Of a stretch of 64,000 nucleotides of DNA, positions 58,701 to 61,595 are shown piece by piece; position 1 is the first letter of the stretch; each line of letters starts with the position of its first letter. This stretch comes from Cepaea nemoralis. Lineage: Eukaryota; Mollusca; Gastropoda; Stylommatophora; Helicidae. Location of the stretch: positions 301,001 through 365,000 of the forward strand of contig JACEFZ010002133.1 in the NCBI GenBank assembly GCA_014155875.1. The letters run 5' to 3'. The notes below the pieces were generated by a model that was not told the origin of the DNA, ran no database searches, and was given only the letters and a program-made list of their open reading frames with translations. The position numbers were made by a program, and so were the translations under genes.

Positions 58701-60010
58701 CATCAATTTGTGAATGTTTGTAATTGATTAGTAATTCTTCTAGTTGTCCTCCGTATTTCTGACCCATACAGTAGTACTGATCTAATACTGGAGTTTAAAA
58801 TTCTAAGTTTGGTGTTAAGTTTAATGCTCTTTGACTTCCATAAAAGTCCTAGCGCTATGACAACTCCTCTTGCCTGTTGTATTCTTATCTTAGTATCTCG
58901 ATCCGTTTCCCTATTTGTGTCCACATTGCTCCCGTACAGATAAATGATTCTGCCTCTTTAAGTGGGGTTTCACCAATCAGTTATGTGTTACATGTACTCT
59001 ATATTATTGTGTGGTGCGGAAACAAGAACAATAAACAAATAATGTGAGTGTGAAACTAAAGCTTGTGAAACATGATTATACAGACAAACAGGAAGAATGT
59101 CTTGGCATCATGATCATGTGCCTTACTAACAAGCACAGGCGTTCATGTCTCTACACAAATCTGTCCCAGATGTTCTAGATCAGTGGTTCTCAACCTTTTT
59201 TGGCCCATGCACCTCTTCACCGCATGTTCAGGATGTCATACCCCCCTCCCCTCCTTTTCGTATTTCCTATCTATAAATGTAGTAACCACAGGCCCCACAT
59301 GAGTCTGAATTGGTCTATCAACAAATAAGGCTAGCACCATATACCCAATAGTCCCAGTGAATGGAAAGGTTTCTCTCCTGACTCAATACTTCTGACTGTA
59401 CACGAGACCTGGACGATACACAGGCAAGCCGAGGGACATCTGGTGACAGCAGAGATGAGGTTCATATAACAGTCTATACTGTCATATGTGTGAGATATCT
59501 CTAAAATTAGTGGACTAGTCAAGAAACATCTGATGGCAGCAGAGATGAGGTTTTTGAGTAAAATGCAGAGAACACCACGGACAGACAGAAACAACACATA
59601 AGACAGTGCTATAGACAGTCAAGATTGATTTTAGTGTGTTAGGAGGAAACTAAACTTTACAGTTTAATTAAAACTGTCAAACATAATGTGGATAAAGGAA
59701 CAGGAAGCCAATGAGTTCAGGGTAATATGAGGTGGCTGACCAGCAGTCTTTCCTGCCACCTTACCTTCCCAGGAAAGTCTCTCATGCCCATTATACGAGA
59801 TTTAGCAAGCAGGTTACCCACCACACCACAGATTCTCTTAAGAAATCAAACACCCCAAGCAACTTACTCATAGTACTGAACGGCTTTCTGCAAACACTCC
59901 TTGACCTCTGGAGCAAATTCCCCTGGGTCCTGGTTGCCGTGACGACCCAGATGCTTGCCTTTAGCATGGTAGACATTGCCGAGATTGTAGAGTGCCCTGG
60001 CTTCCCCGAC
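20941..60010 (-). CDS. GPSM2: GPSM2/LGN/Pins ortholog, whole visible gene (5' truncated)
   Basis: Eleven minus-strand exons join in frame (1458 nt, 485 codons plus stop) and match vertebrate LGN in order: TPR repeats, a linker containing SMENMELMKLTP, then four GoLoco motifs. In this family the N-terminal TPRs bind NuMA/Mud or Inscuteable, and the C-terminal GoLoco motifs bind GDP-loaded Gi/Go alpha subunits. The protein thereby ties the mitotic spindle to the cell cortex and acts as a guanine nucleotide dissociation inhibitor. Each GoLoco keeps the DQR end that contacts the nucleotide. The exons for the start codon and first TPRs lie outside the window on the right; I found none between 60010 and 64000. 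All introns are GT-AG. The gene looks intact. The shared paralogue/orthologue group (GPSM1/GPSM2) predates vertebrates, so the symbol is a family label. Confidence in the family is very high. Confidence 0.96.
21258..22700 (+). repeat. 55/52-bp minisatellite, about 27 units, in GPSM2 intron
   Basis: The common core is 'cagcagatactgccactgga'. Two unit types alternate irregularly: one ends 'gggggtaaacggtagt', the other 'agagggtgaaagaat'. The mixture shows duplication of dimers and trimers rather than single units. Confidence 0.97.
22800..22925 (-). mobile_element. tRNA-headed SINE fragment
   Basis: The minus strand has an A-box-like TGGCATGGTAATTAGTG and a B-box-like GGTTTAATCCCC at tRNA spacing. 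It is truncated, with no clear target duplications. Confidence 0.6.
23057..23632. mobile_element. Palindromic mariner remnant
   Basis: Two arms of about 190 bp (23057-23250 and 23440-23632) are reverse complements, each being the 3' end of a mariner with outer end TACAAGGGT or TACGAGGGT. The right arm still encodes a mariner C terminus (WFKKQSMPLYAAGLGGLIKQ, then WDKYINVG, a stop, NYVEK). The loop holds a mariner 5' end at 23262-23300, so the left half is an internally deleted element. Confidence 0.82.
23920..24865 (+). repeat. 39-bp minisatellite, about 24 units, open in three frames
   Basis: The unit contains 'gttactctaccactacaagg' and 'tggagacatggggacacaca'. No stop arises in any plus-strand frame because the unit is 13 codons, giving overlapping open frames of 287-347 codons. 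One shorter variant ('gtcacgacatggggac') appears at 24300 and 24330. It sits 107 bp from GPSM2 exon j but on the other strand. Confidence 0.97.
24972..25165 (-). CDS. GPSM2: GPSM2 exon j: GoLoco motif 2 and first half of GoLoco 3
   Basis: A 194-nt exon, phase 1 in and phase 0 out. GoLoco 2 reads KLMDMVAGFQASRMNDQRAS; its Asp-Gln-Arg is kept but the position before it is Asn rather than the usual Asp. After SFPGLTSQEVIGQLL comes PDDNFFEMLMRCQ, the helix of GoLoco 3, interrupted by the intron just before its DQR half. The acceptor is gttcacag and the donor gtatga. Confidence 0.95.
25318..25452 (-). mobile_element. SINE family 2, head fragment
   Basis: Matches the tRNA-like head of the copies at 32481 and 56727, including the 'gtgcgctgatgg' block and a GGTTCATTCCC-type B box. 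Confidence 0.65.
25490..25680 (+). pseudogene. Probable LINE 3' fragment
   Basis: The plus frame has a GRTECRSGWERTVNEG-like stretch followed by Arg-rich sequence. This resembles the C-terminal end of RTE-like elements but is too decayed to be sure. Confidence 0.35.
25720..26185 (+). repeat. Purine-rich degenerate 12-15-bp repeat
   Basis: Units of the type 'gaggagagccgtgagagcc'. Open frames on both strands are a by-product of composition. Confidence 0.9.
26190..27079. other. GPSM2 intron, nothing recognised
   Basis: No exon-like block on the minus strand and no clear element. Confidence 0.5.
27080..27290 (-). repeat. Intronic duplication, copy B (partner 29330-29540)
   Basis: Both sides of microexon B resemble the surroundings of candidate exon A: the donor-side stretch around 'aatctccatggatcactta' and the acceptor-side stretch around 'gaaaaactactttaaaaatg'. 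From 27290 to 27450 the acceptor-side piece is further multiplied as a loose tandem array of about 40-70 bp. Confidence 0.6.
27147..27161 (-). CDS. Candidate alternative microexon B between GoLoco 1 and 2
   Basis: A 15-nt segment between ggactgcttag and gtaagt, phase 1 in and out, would add EFLDE between exons i and j. The longer option from the upstream tag acceptor is 55 nt and meets a stop, so only the 15-nt (or a nested 6-nt) form is usable. The polypyrimidine tract, the core around TGGAC and the donor all match segment A at 29.45 kb. Confidence 0.38.
27585..28050 (+). pseudogene. RTE-like LINE 3' end
   Basis: The plus strand reads MRRNQLQNLVTTGKIEGKRT, then RGRQRSKYLDGLAMWYGRDK, and ends in an ATGATGATG tail. 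The upstream part (VLQRTCTFVWM-like, from YGCEAW) has stops and frameshifts. Same family as 40775-41425 and 43345-43800. Confidence 0.82.
28100..28255 (+). mobile_element. tRNA-headed SINE fragment
   Basis: A B-box-like GGGTTCAATTCC at 28134 is followed by a body ending in 'aaataaaggctaaa'. The head is mostly missing. Confidence 0.5.
28385..29110 (+). pseudogene. RTE-like LINE 3' end, split by a SINE
   Basis: The left half reads FKCYIEPILLYGSESWNVNE and the right half RKRQTAFFGHVMRREALENI, then RGRPREMMLDGLRQWHGG and a (GAT)n tail. A tRNA-headed SINE (28605-28800) sits between them. The 18-bp stretch 'acaaatgtggttcctgag' is duplicated just left of the SINE. Confidence 0.85.
28605..28800 (-). 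mobile_element. SINE family 3 inside LINE
   Basis: The minus strand begins GGAGTGGCTGACTGAGTGGA with a B box CGGGTTCAAATCCTC at correct spacing, a tRNA-derived head. The body is truncated near 28605. Confidence 0.78.
29330..29540 (-). repeat. Intronic duplication, copy A (partner 27080-27290)
   Basis: This contains candidate exon A. The flank 'aatctccaaggattactta' matches copy B, as does 'gaaaaactgcttaaaaatg' on the other side. The two copies are about 2.3 kb apart in the same orientation, inside one GPSM2 intron. Confidence 0.6.
29452..29496 (-). CDS. Candidate alternative small exon A between GoLoco 1 and 2
   Basis: Just upstream of a strong gtaagt donor lies an open segment, symmetrical in phase 1 if the acceptor is ttaagcag (45 nt, includes NDTLDALDY). 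A second acceptor, gccttag, would leave only 6 nt (29452-29457). Either insert keeps the frame between exons i and j. It is paired with a homologous segment at 27147, including flanking intron. No outside homology is recognised, so its use in mRNA is inference. Confidence 0.4.
29541..29929. other. GPSM2 intron with poly-G run
   Basis: A 17-18-bp poly-G run near 29673 and short A-runs; otherwise nothing recognised. Confidence 0.5.
29930..30140 (+). mobile_element. Retroposon 3' end with (AATC)n tail
   Basis: Ends 'ctcaaaataaagttaaatca' and four AATC units, the tail type also seen at 32110 and at the LINE end 53370. Confidence 0.55.
30230..30466 (-). mobile_element. SINE family 1 copy
   Basis: Opposite-strand copy with poly-T at 30228-30239. 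The body contains the complement of 'gcaatggcaaactactgagc'; B box region GCGGGTCGACCCCCGC. The 5' end is slightly truncated. Possible short duplication acatt. Confidence 0.85.
30475..32125 (+). mobile_element. Retroposon carrying a G/T-rich minisatellite
   Basis: A 1.27-kb array (30690-31960) of 'gatgtgtgtgggtgggg' type units is followed by 'tgtctcataattgtttg', the block 'gatgagcgattggaagggc', then 'gtgaccctttgaaaataaag' and AATC repeats. The same order, inverted, occurs at 62600-63720. The 5' limit is uncertain. Confidence 0.7.
30690..31960 (+). repeat. G/T-rich minisatellite, about 14-20-bp units
   Basis: Irregular gatgtgtgggtgggtgg units with runs of 10-15 G at 31540 and 31798. Strand asymmetry creates a 412-codon Pro/Thr/His open frame on the minus strand and Gly/Val/Cys frames on the plus strand; none is a gene. 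Confidence 0.97.
32178..32268 (-). mobile_element. SINE family 1, 5'-truncated copy
   Basis: Only the 3' 90 bp remain, with a poly-A tail on the minus strand. The 7-bp duplication ctatctt flanks it (32171-32177, 32269-32275). Confidence 0.8.
32481..32766 (-). mobile_element. SINE family 2, near full-length copy
   Basis: The minus strand starts with a tRNA-Arg-like head: A box TTGGCTAAATGGATAAGAGC and B box GGGTTCAACCCC. The body contains the conserved core 'tgatggcgagggacactggt' and 'aaagctaatccacacgcaaa'. Six copies or fragments lie in this window. Confidence 0.85.
32950..33560 (-). pseudogene. RTE-like LINE 3' fragment
   Basis: The minus-strand translation includes VDNFKYDGSLITNSGDTMKE, IALQRQKQLNKL, FLRACIFPIAAYACETW and YRRVLRISW, the thumb/C-terminal region of RTE-like reverse transcriptases. 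Several stops. Confidence 0.78.
33565..33890. other. GPSM2 intron, nothing recognised
   Basis: A/T-rich; no element or exon seen. Confidence 0.5.
34030..34927 (-). mobile_element. RTE-like LINE, 5'-truncated, with (TAGT)n tail
   Basis: Possible target duplication catgtaagctagt at 34017-34029 and 34928-34940 (ambiguous because the site is a tandem array). The tail is (ACTA)n on its own strand. It contains the open frame at 34038-34927. Confidence 0.85.
34038..34927 (-). CDS. Reverse transcriptase C-terminal half, open frame
   Basis: About 296 codons with no stop. Near residues 32-42 it reads LDFADDIVLLS, the catalytic FADD box with flanking hydrophobics. It continues with GLQINTTKTK, FTYLGSKMSS, ILTYGCESW-like VLTYGCESW and RRRRWNYIGHVLRMDKTRLP, then GKRKRGRPRETLRR. 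This is the usual order in RTE-type elements. The first half of the polymerase and the endonuclease are missing because of 5' truncation, so it cannot move on its own. The lack of stops implies recent insertion compared with the other LINE fragments here. No start codon of its own is expected. Confidence 0.85.
35035..35060 (+). repeat. Poly-C run
   Basis: About 22 C; a second run of 10 lies at 35124. Confidence 0.95.
35140..35470 (+). repeat. 81-bp minisatellite, 4 units
   Basis: Units contain 'caaccaactcactccaagtc' and 'tgtcaatgtcttccccacat'. Being 27 codons long, they stay open on both strands. Confidence 0.95.
35500..35720 (-). pseudogene. LINE 3' fragment
   Basis: Matches, on the minus strand, the element pieces at 57090-57345, 58570-58930 and 61850-62285 (shared stretch around 'tctcagtgtatgtcctatc'). 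Coding traces only. Confidence 0.55.
35930..36085 (+). repeat. About 30-bp diverged repeat
   Basis: Five units of 'gtggaatcccccagcagt' type. Confidence 0.8.
36086..36655. other. GPSM2 intron, nothing recognised
   Basis: No exon or element seen. Confidence 0.5.
36660..37165 (+). repeat. 30-bp minisatellite, 17 units
   Basis: Units contain 'gccagtgcactatacaaacc' and 'tgtcatgtaa'. Two 10-bp internal expansions (actatacaac) occur at both ends. It is a younger relative of the array at 33.9-35.0 kb. Confidence 0.96.
37170..37795. other. GPSM2 intron, mostly unassigned
   Basis: Contains a (CAT)n tract at 37757-37775. The plus-strand open frame 37280-37591 has no recognisable features. Confidence 0.45.
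37800..38005 (-). pseudogene. LINE endonuclease N-terminal fragment
   Basis: The minus strand reads EIFATWNVTGLGYKEPALVE; the IATWNVxGL start is typical of apurinic-like endonucleases of RTE/Jockey-type elements. It stops soon after and is followed directly by a (GAT)n tail, as if the middle of the element were deleted. Confidence 0.6.
38006..38353. other. GPSM2 intron near GoLoco 1 exon
   Basis: Nothing recognised. Confidence 0.5.
38354..38501 (-). CDS. GPSM2: GPSM2 exon i: GoLoco motif 1
   Basis: A 148-nt exon, phase 0 in and phase 1 out. It reads DDDGLFDLLTQYQSRRIDDQ with the closing Arg next, a complete GoLoco motif including the DQR triad. A tail with SPEADESKDVRL follows. The acceptor is ctgttcacag and the donor gtaggc. 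It binds Gi-alpha-GDP by family analogy. Confidence 0.95.
38905..39120 (+). repeat. 22-bp minisatellite
   Basis: Units 'atctaccatgaaaaaatcac'; it merges into the next array. Confidence 0.92.
39121..39700 (+). repeat. 44-bp minisatellite, about 13 units
   Basis: Units contain 'gctctatcatgtacacatca' and 'ctaccctatcataaaaacat'. This looks like a dimer derived from the 22-bp unit next to it. Confidence 0.95.
39745..40395 (+). repeat. About 60-bp minisatellite, about 11 units
   Basis: Units contain 'ggcatcactggattgataac' and 'aactgacctatcacatacac'. It ends about 95 bp from GPSM2 exon h. Confidence 0.95.
40490..40585 (-). CDS. GPSM2: GPSM2 exon h: basic linker
   Basis: A 96-nt exon, phase 0 in and out, between tctcttttcag and gtagtc. 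It reads NKQANTGARPKQKVQKSASV, then AVDMGVDNKGTQ. It is lysine/arginine-rich like the vertebrate segment before GoLoco 1 but poorly conserved. Phase and splice sites are the main support. Confidence 0.75.
40775..41425 (+). pseudogene. RTE-like LINE 3' end
   Basis: The plus strand reads VNQYSYLGTVITSDGRCLEE, then IRTRIALAKLAFCKMENILT and LKCYIKPVLFLYGCEA. Frameshifts follow, and a RNKLENLVTIGKMEGKRT-like C terminus ends in ATGATGATG. It is the longest copy of the 27585 family here. Confidence 0.85.
41505..41860 (+). repeat. 36-bp minisatellite, about 9 units
   Basis: Units contain 'gatgatgaaccagatctgag' and 'gcctgtgattggagga'. Confidence 0.95.
41862..41945 (+). repeat. (TC)n/(TG)n/(CA)n microsatellite
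   Basis: Short alternating purine-pyrimidine stretch including TGTGTGTGTGCATGCGTGCG, capable of Z-DNA. Confidence 0.85.
41950..42085 (-). mobile_element. SINE family 2, body fragment
   Basis: Contains the complement of 'tgatggcgagggacactggt'; the tRNA-like head is missing. Confidence 0.8.
42150..42395 (-). mobile_element. Probable tRNA-headed SINE
   Basis: The minus strand has 'attacgcttgccttatag' followed by a B-box-like GTATTCAAACCCC. Family unclear. Confidence 0.45.
42480..42667 (-). repeat. 21-bp minisatellite of exon end plus splice donor, nine donors
   Basis: Nine consecutive units carry the minus-strand core GACAGCAAGGTGGGT; one has AGT for AGC. The unit is 21 bp, so it stays in frame, and both the last codons of exon g and the first intron bases are duplicated. 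Third-base and Ser/Thr/Pro variation between units (VGS, VGT; SDSK, PDSK) shows that the units are not all recent. Confidence 0.95.
42657..42730 (-). CDS. GPSM2: GPSM2 exon g: SMENMELMKLTP linker, end position ambiguous
   Basis: The exon starts after gtctttag in phase 1 and reads RRPDKSRRFSMENMELMKLT, then PDSK. FSMENMELMKLTP is the conserved linker block of LGN/AGS3, just before a natural exon junction. The shortest form ends at 42657 (74 nt, phase 0 out). The same AAG|GTGGGT (once AAG|GTGGGT preceded by AGT) donor recurs eight more times every 21 bp down to 42489. Each later donor would add seven residues of the type VGTSDSK without changing frame, giving 24 to 80 whole codons for the exon. 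The shortest form is the best match to relatives. Confidence 0.9.
43058..43290 (+). mobile_element. SINE family 4
   Basis: The tRNA-like head reads GGTGACGTGGTCAAGCCATC, with B box GGGTTCAATTCTG at tRNA spacing. The body ends in 'gggataaaacccggtgcaat'. A diverged reverse copy lies at 57545-57690 and a scrap at 45150. Confidence 0.8.
43345..43800 (-). pseudogene. RTE-like LINE 3' end
   Basis: The minus strand reads RHIMRRNKLENLATTGKIKG, then KRTRERQRSKYLDSLATWYD; ends in CATCATGCC-type sequence. Same family as 27585. Confidence 0.82.
43860..44205 (+). pseudogene. Decayed LINE fragment
   Basis: The plus strand carries an FHDSGLGRTVMEGMVEGAG-like piece resembling the tail region of another RTE-like family; multiple stops. 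Confidence 0.45.
44217..44370 (+). repeat. Single arm of the inverted-repeat family
   Basis: Matches the arms at 350-796, including 'gcgaaatatgccaggcaata' and 'ctattgtttgtgtc'. Confidence 0.85.
44371..44640 (+). repeat. About 40-bp minisatellite
   Basis: Units contain 'catttcatcatttacagttt' and 'ttgtcaatttatccatgac', starting immediately at the end of the inverted-repeat arm. Confidence 0.9.
44934..44971 (-). CDS. GPSM2: GPSM2 exon f: 38-nt linker exon
   Basis: A small exon between tttggcag and gtaagt, phase 2 in and phase 1 out. It encodes SVSSEDLQDAAL flanked by split codons. There is little sequence conservation. The support is its exact phase fit between exons e and g, strong splice sites and an acidic/serine-rich character like the vertebrate linker. 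Confidence 0.72.
45057..45082 (+). repeat. Poly-G and GT run
   Basis: About 14 G then GTGTGTGTG, in the intron just upstream of exon f. Confidence 0.9.
45220..45515 (+). repeat. About 62-bp minisatellite, 4-5 units
   Basis: Units contain 'accaacccacaggggaatag' and 'ttaccttggatggattgtgt', with one 80-bp insertion at 45395-45455 copied from the 46.8-47.25 kb array. Confidence 0.85.
45645..46058 (+). mobile_element. Non-autonomous hAT element, 414 bp
   Basis: Terminal inverted repeats CAGTGGTTCTCAACC / GGTTGAGAACCACTG are the classic hAT ends. Flanking 8-bp duplications atctacat and atctacct differ by one base. No transposase. A poly-G run of about 26 bp lies at 45707. The right end matches the fragment at 59181. 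Confidence 0.92.
46115..46165 (+). mobile_element. tRNA-like A-box fragment
   Basis: 'gtagcccaatggttagaaca' resembles a tRNA/SINE head; the rest is lost. Confidence 0.4.
46166..46595. other. GPSM2 intron, nothing recognised
   Basis: No exon or clear element. Confidence 0.45.
46600..46757 (+). repeat. (GAT)n microsatellite grown from a LINE tail
   Basis: The left 50 bp encode RNMNAYASWYD-type sequence, the very end of the RTE-like ORF seen at 29050. About 100 bp of GAT/GATT repeats follow. Confidence 0.85.
46825..47250 (+). repeat. About 39-41-bp minisatellite, 10 units
   Basis: Units contain 'gttgattgaatgttaacata' and 'cacaaggatactcccaaaag'. Three adjacent units share the variant 'gaatattgacacacac'. 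Confidence 0.94.
47251..47610. other. GPSM2 intron next to exon e
   Basis: Nothing recognised. Confidence 0.5.
47620..47702 (-). CDS. GPSM2: GPSM2 exon e: last TPR helix and linker start
   Basis: An 83-nt exon, phase 0 in and phase 2 out. It reads IGDQTGQMTAQMNLIDLKDI, then LGLSDPSG. This aligns with the vertebrate stretch VGDKSGELTARLNLSDLQMV followed by LG, so it closes the TPR superhelix. The acceptor is ttttgtttcag and the donor gtaagg. Confidence 0.92.
47808..47890 (-). mobile_element. Decayed SINE family 1 fragment
   Basis: Retains 'cagtagtttgccattg' and nearby positions of the family body. Confidence 0.6.
47891..48475. other. GPSM2 intron with a weak 80-bp repeat
   Basis: Three loose units with 'tttctagtttcagataagac' (48050-48220); otherwise nothing recognised. 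Confidence 0.55.
48480..48744 (-). CDS. GPSM2: GPSM2 exon d: two TPRs
   Basis: A 265-nt exon, phase 2 in and phase 0 out, and the longest coding exon here. It holds LEAQACYSLGNTYTL, LLIAQELFDRVGEGRACWSL and GNHKLAMQYANRHLEISKE, the final TPR pair of LGN. The donor is the weaker gtttgt after a GAG codon, while the acceptor (ccctcccag) is good. An open frame continues past the donor for a few codons and should not be taken as coding. Confidence 0.96.
49085..49286 (+). repeat. 25-bp minisatellite, left part, 8 units
   Basis: Units contain 'gggcccagaactatatgtcc' then aatat. It continues at 53392 on the other side of the LINE. As 25 is not a multiple of three, all three frames share the same peptide repeat; not a gene. 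Confidence 0.96.
49721..50827 (+). pseudogene. LINE ORF2, N-terminal part: endonuclease (ends at premature stop)
   Basis: An open stretch of 368 codons. After a basic N terminus comes VGYWNCRSARQRG (Asn of the metal site), LMLQELNTD (catalytic Glu), LLICGDFNARN (Asp/Asn pair) and NDHGSDHMPC (the SDH box). All key residues of an apurinic/apyrimidinic-type endonuclease, which nicks the target DNA, are present. The TAG at 50825-50827 interrupts what was one continuous frame; the next codons remain in the same frame. The element is therefore inactivated here unless the stop is read through. Confidence 0.9.
50828..52912 (+). pseudogene. LINE ORF2, central part: reverse transcriptase and RNase H start
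   Basis: Same frame as the endonuclease. Fingers/palm blocks run in order: ALGPDGVRYGHMK, PLPKLFKDQSKLSGFRIITL, VALDLEDAYNRV (first catalytic Asp), SGLPQGSAVSPVLFN and LTFADDILAY (catalytic Asp pair near 51848). The thumb follows, then the start of RNase H: VIIYTDGSVSRG (first Asp) and LRMEVEAVTAAL (Glu). The frame ends in a (CA)n tract at about 52895-52910. It is a near-complete polymerase that would make cDNA at the nicked site. Confidence 0.92.
52912..53193 (+). pseudogene. LINE RNase H, C-terminal part, frameshifted
   Basis: Continues the RNase H domain two bases out of frame after the (CA)n tract, as if one CA unit had been gained. VIVTDSESML-like VTDSESM gives the third Asp and SPGHAGVLGNEQAGRLAGSA the GNExAD box. 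There the last catalytic Asp is Gly. A further shift leads to a 53136-53369 piece with GTEHLWECPECCE, the start of the usual C-terminal zinc-binding tail. Confidence 0.85.
53392..53745 (+). repeat. 25-bp minisatellite, right part, 14 units
   Basis: Same unit as 49085-49286. Three adjacent units share the variant 'gaactatgtgtccaatatgg'. Confidence 0.96.
53746..54580. other. GPSM2 intron
   Basis: Degraded copies of the 25-bp unit reach to about 53890. A possible LINE scrap similar to 57120-57260 lies at 53980-54120. Otherwise nothing recognised. Confidence 0.5.
54581..54696 (-). CDS. GPSM2: GPSM2 exon c: TPR
   Basis: A 116-nt exon, phase 0 in and phase 2 out. It reads RLSIAKEFGDKAAERRAY, then TNLGNAHIFLGDFDLAADYY. 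The GDKAAERRAY block is the strongest LGN/Pins signature in the window. The donor is gtgagt and the acceptor atcctcag. Confidence 0.96.
54732..54995 (+). mobile_element. tRNA-headed SINE
   Basis: A-box-like TAGCCATAGTGGTTAGTCTG and B box CTGGTTCAATTCCTAG at tRNA spacing. The body runs to about 54995. It lies 35 bp upstream of exon c's acceptor. Confidence 0.65.
55080..55215 (+). repeat. (GTAAA)n then (GTGAG)n microsatellite
   Basis: About 12 perfect GTAAA units, then alternating GTGAG/GTGAA blocks: a base change spread through part of the array. Confidence 0.97.
55300..55610 (+). repeat. About 40-bp minisatellite
   Basis: Units contain 'gtgacttaaggtctctctat' and 'ataccatcatatgaaatt'. Confidence 0.93.
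55828..55951 (-). CDS. GPSM2: GPSM2 exon b: TPR
   Basis: A 124-nt exon, phase 2 in and phase 0 out. It completes an Asp codon from the previous exon and reads ENLELVKTLGDRAAEGRA, then GNLGNTHYLLGNF and DAIVYHEQ. It is almost residue-for-residue the LGN repeat that contains GNLGNTHYLLGNF. The donor is gtaaat and the acceptor tttgcag. Confidence 0.96.
56072..56450 (+). repeat. 18-bp minisatellite, about 20 units
   Basis: Unit 'cagcctgtcacatctaca'. Six codons per unit, hence repetitive open frames on both strands; not a gene. Confidence 0.96.
56520..56715 (+). mobile_element. SINE family 2, left half of inverted pair
   Basis: tRNA-like head first, then the shared core 'gggaaagctaatccacacgc'. 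Confidence 0.85.
56727..57013 (-). mobile_element. SINE family 2, right half of inverted pair
   Basis: Opposite-strand copy, complete with head (complement of 'ggttgaaccgctaacctcgg'). Only a short T-run separates the two tails. Confidence 0.85.
57090..57345 (-). pseudogene. LINE 3' fragment
   Basis: On the minus strand it is related to 61850-62285 (the region encoding GRPK-type tails). Decayed. Confidence 0.5.
57545..57690 (-). mobile_element. SINE family 4, diverged copy
   Basis: Complement of the 43058 element from its 'cacaagtgcatt'-like region to the tail; head mostly missing. Confidence 0.65.
57691..58565. other. GPSM2 intron, unassigned
   Basis: G+C is higher than the surroundings, and open frames on both strands share no recognisable family. 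It may be a decayed element. Confidence 0.45.
58570..58930 (-). pseudogene. LINE reverse transcriptase fragment
   Basis: The minus strand reads RILNSSIRSVLLYGSEIRRT, the YGSE block of RTE-like thumbs, preceded by an IRIQQARGVVIALGLLWKSK-like stretch. Truncated at both ends. Confidence 0.75.
59181..59295 (+). mobile_element. hAT element end fragment
   Basis: Begins CAGTGGTTCTCAACC and matches the complement of the right end of the element at 45645-46058; the other end is missing. Confidence 0.8.
59510..59605 (+). pseudogene. LINE scrap
   Basis: The plus strand reads KHLMAAEMRFLSKMQRTPRT, the EMWFLRRM-type block of RTE-like elements. An imperfect 20-bp echo lies near 59435. Confidence 0.6.
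59868..60010 (-). CDS. GPSM2: GPSM2 exon a: TPR with the LGN-type long inter-helix insert
   Basis: A 143-nt exon between a ctgcag acceptor and a gtaagt donor; it enters in phase 0 and leaves in phase 2. It reads VGEARALYNLGNVYHAKGK, then an insert with GNQDPGEF, then the start of the next helix (AVQYY). The insert is a hallmark of LGN/AGS3, where one TPR is longer than 34 residues. It is the most 5' exon visible. Confidence 0.95.
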
Positions 60011-60149
60011 CTGCAGAGACATGACCAGGCAAGCCTATGTTACTGGCATGTATGTGCTCTAGTAAGTGTACACTACAGCAGCTAGTGGCCAGGTTTCCAT
60101 GTCAGAGCTGGACAAGGTTCATGAGGAATTGAAGCAACAGATACAAACT

Positions 60150-61300
60150 GACTGTACAGAATACCTAACTTTGTGTAGAATACCTAACTTTGTGTAGAAT
60201 ACCTAACATTGTGTAGAATACCTAACTTTGTGATAAATACCTAACTTTGTGATAAATACCTAACTTTGTGTAGAATACCTAACTTTGTGTAGAATACCTA
60301 ACATTGTGTAGAATACCTAACTTTGTGTAGAATACCTAACATTGTGTAGAATACCTAACATTGTGTAGAATACCTAACTTTGTGATAAATACCTAACTTT
60401 GTGATAAATACCTAACTTTGTGATAAATACCTAACTTTGTGATAAATACCTAACTTTGTGATAAATACCTAACTTTGTGTAGAATACCTAACATTGTGTA
60501 GAATACCTAACATTGTGTAGAATACCTAACTTTGTGTAGAATACCTAACATTGTGTAGAATACCTAACATTGTGTAGAATACCTAACTTTGTGATAAATA
60601 CCTAACTTTGTGATAAATACCTAACTTTGTGATAAATACCTAACTTTGTGTAGAATACCTAACTTTGTGTAGAATACCTAACTTTGTGATAAATACCTAA
60701 CTTTGTGTAGAATACCTAACTTTGTGTAGAATACCCAACTTTGGGAAGAATACGTAACTCTGTGAAGAATGCTAAACTCTGTGAAGAATGCTAAACTCTG
60801 TGAAGAATGCTAAACTCTGTGAAGAATGCTAAACTCTGTGAAGAATGCTAAACTCTGTGAAGAATGCTAGATTCTATGAAGAATGCTAAACTCTGTGAAG
60901 AATGCTAAACTCTGTGAAGAATGCTAAACTCTGTGAAGAATGCTAAACTCTGTGTAGAATACCTAACTTTGTGTAGAATACCTAACTTTGTGTAGAATAC
61001 CTAACTTTGTGTAGAATACCTAACTTTGCATAGAATAGCTAACTTTGTGTAGAATACCTAACTTTGTGAAGAATCCCTAACTTTGTGTAGAATACCTAAC
61101 TTTGTGAAGAATCCCTAACTTTGTGTAGAATACCTAACTTTGTGAAGAATCCCTAACTTTGTGTAGAATACCTAACTCTATGAAGAATACCTAACTCTGT
61201 GAAAACCACCTAACTTTGTGAAGAATACCTAACTCTATGAAGAATACCTAACTTTGTGTAGAATACCTAACTTTGTTAAGAATACCTAGCTCCATGAAGA
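60150..61300 (+). repeat. 19-bp minisatellite, about 60 units, several variants
   Basis: Main units 'tacctaactttgtgtagaa' and 'tacctaactttgtgataaa'. A block at 60755-60950 uses 'tgctaaactctgtgaagaa'. It begins 140 bp upstream of exon a's acceptor. Confidence 0.97.
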
Positions 61301-61304
61301 AAAC

Positions 61305-61545
61305 CAGAAATTGATTACAGAAATTAGGTGCAGAAAGCCAAGATTTGTTTAAGAGAAATAACTTAGTGACAAGTGGCAGACTTGAGGGGAAAAGAGCCAG
61401 AAGAAGACAAAGAGATAAAGACATGGAAAGCCTGGCCACATGGCATAAACGGAACAAGAACAAAGTCATCATCCACCACGCTGGTGATGATGTGAGATGG
61501 CAAACCTTGACAGACCACACCCACTGAAATGGCTAATAATAATGA
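61305..61545 (+). pseudogene. RTE-like LINE 3' end
   Basis: The plus strand reads KRNNLVTSGRLEGKRARRRQ, then RDKDMESLATWHKRNKNK and VRWQTL, a diverged member of the 27585 family. Confidence 0.8.
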
Positions 61546-61595
61546 TGTTGATGATGACTGCTAATATACATGTCAACAATATTGCAATACAAACT

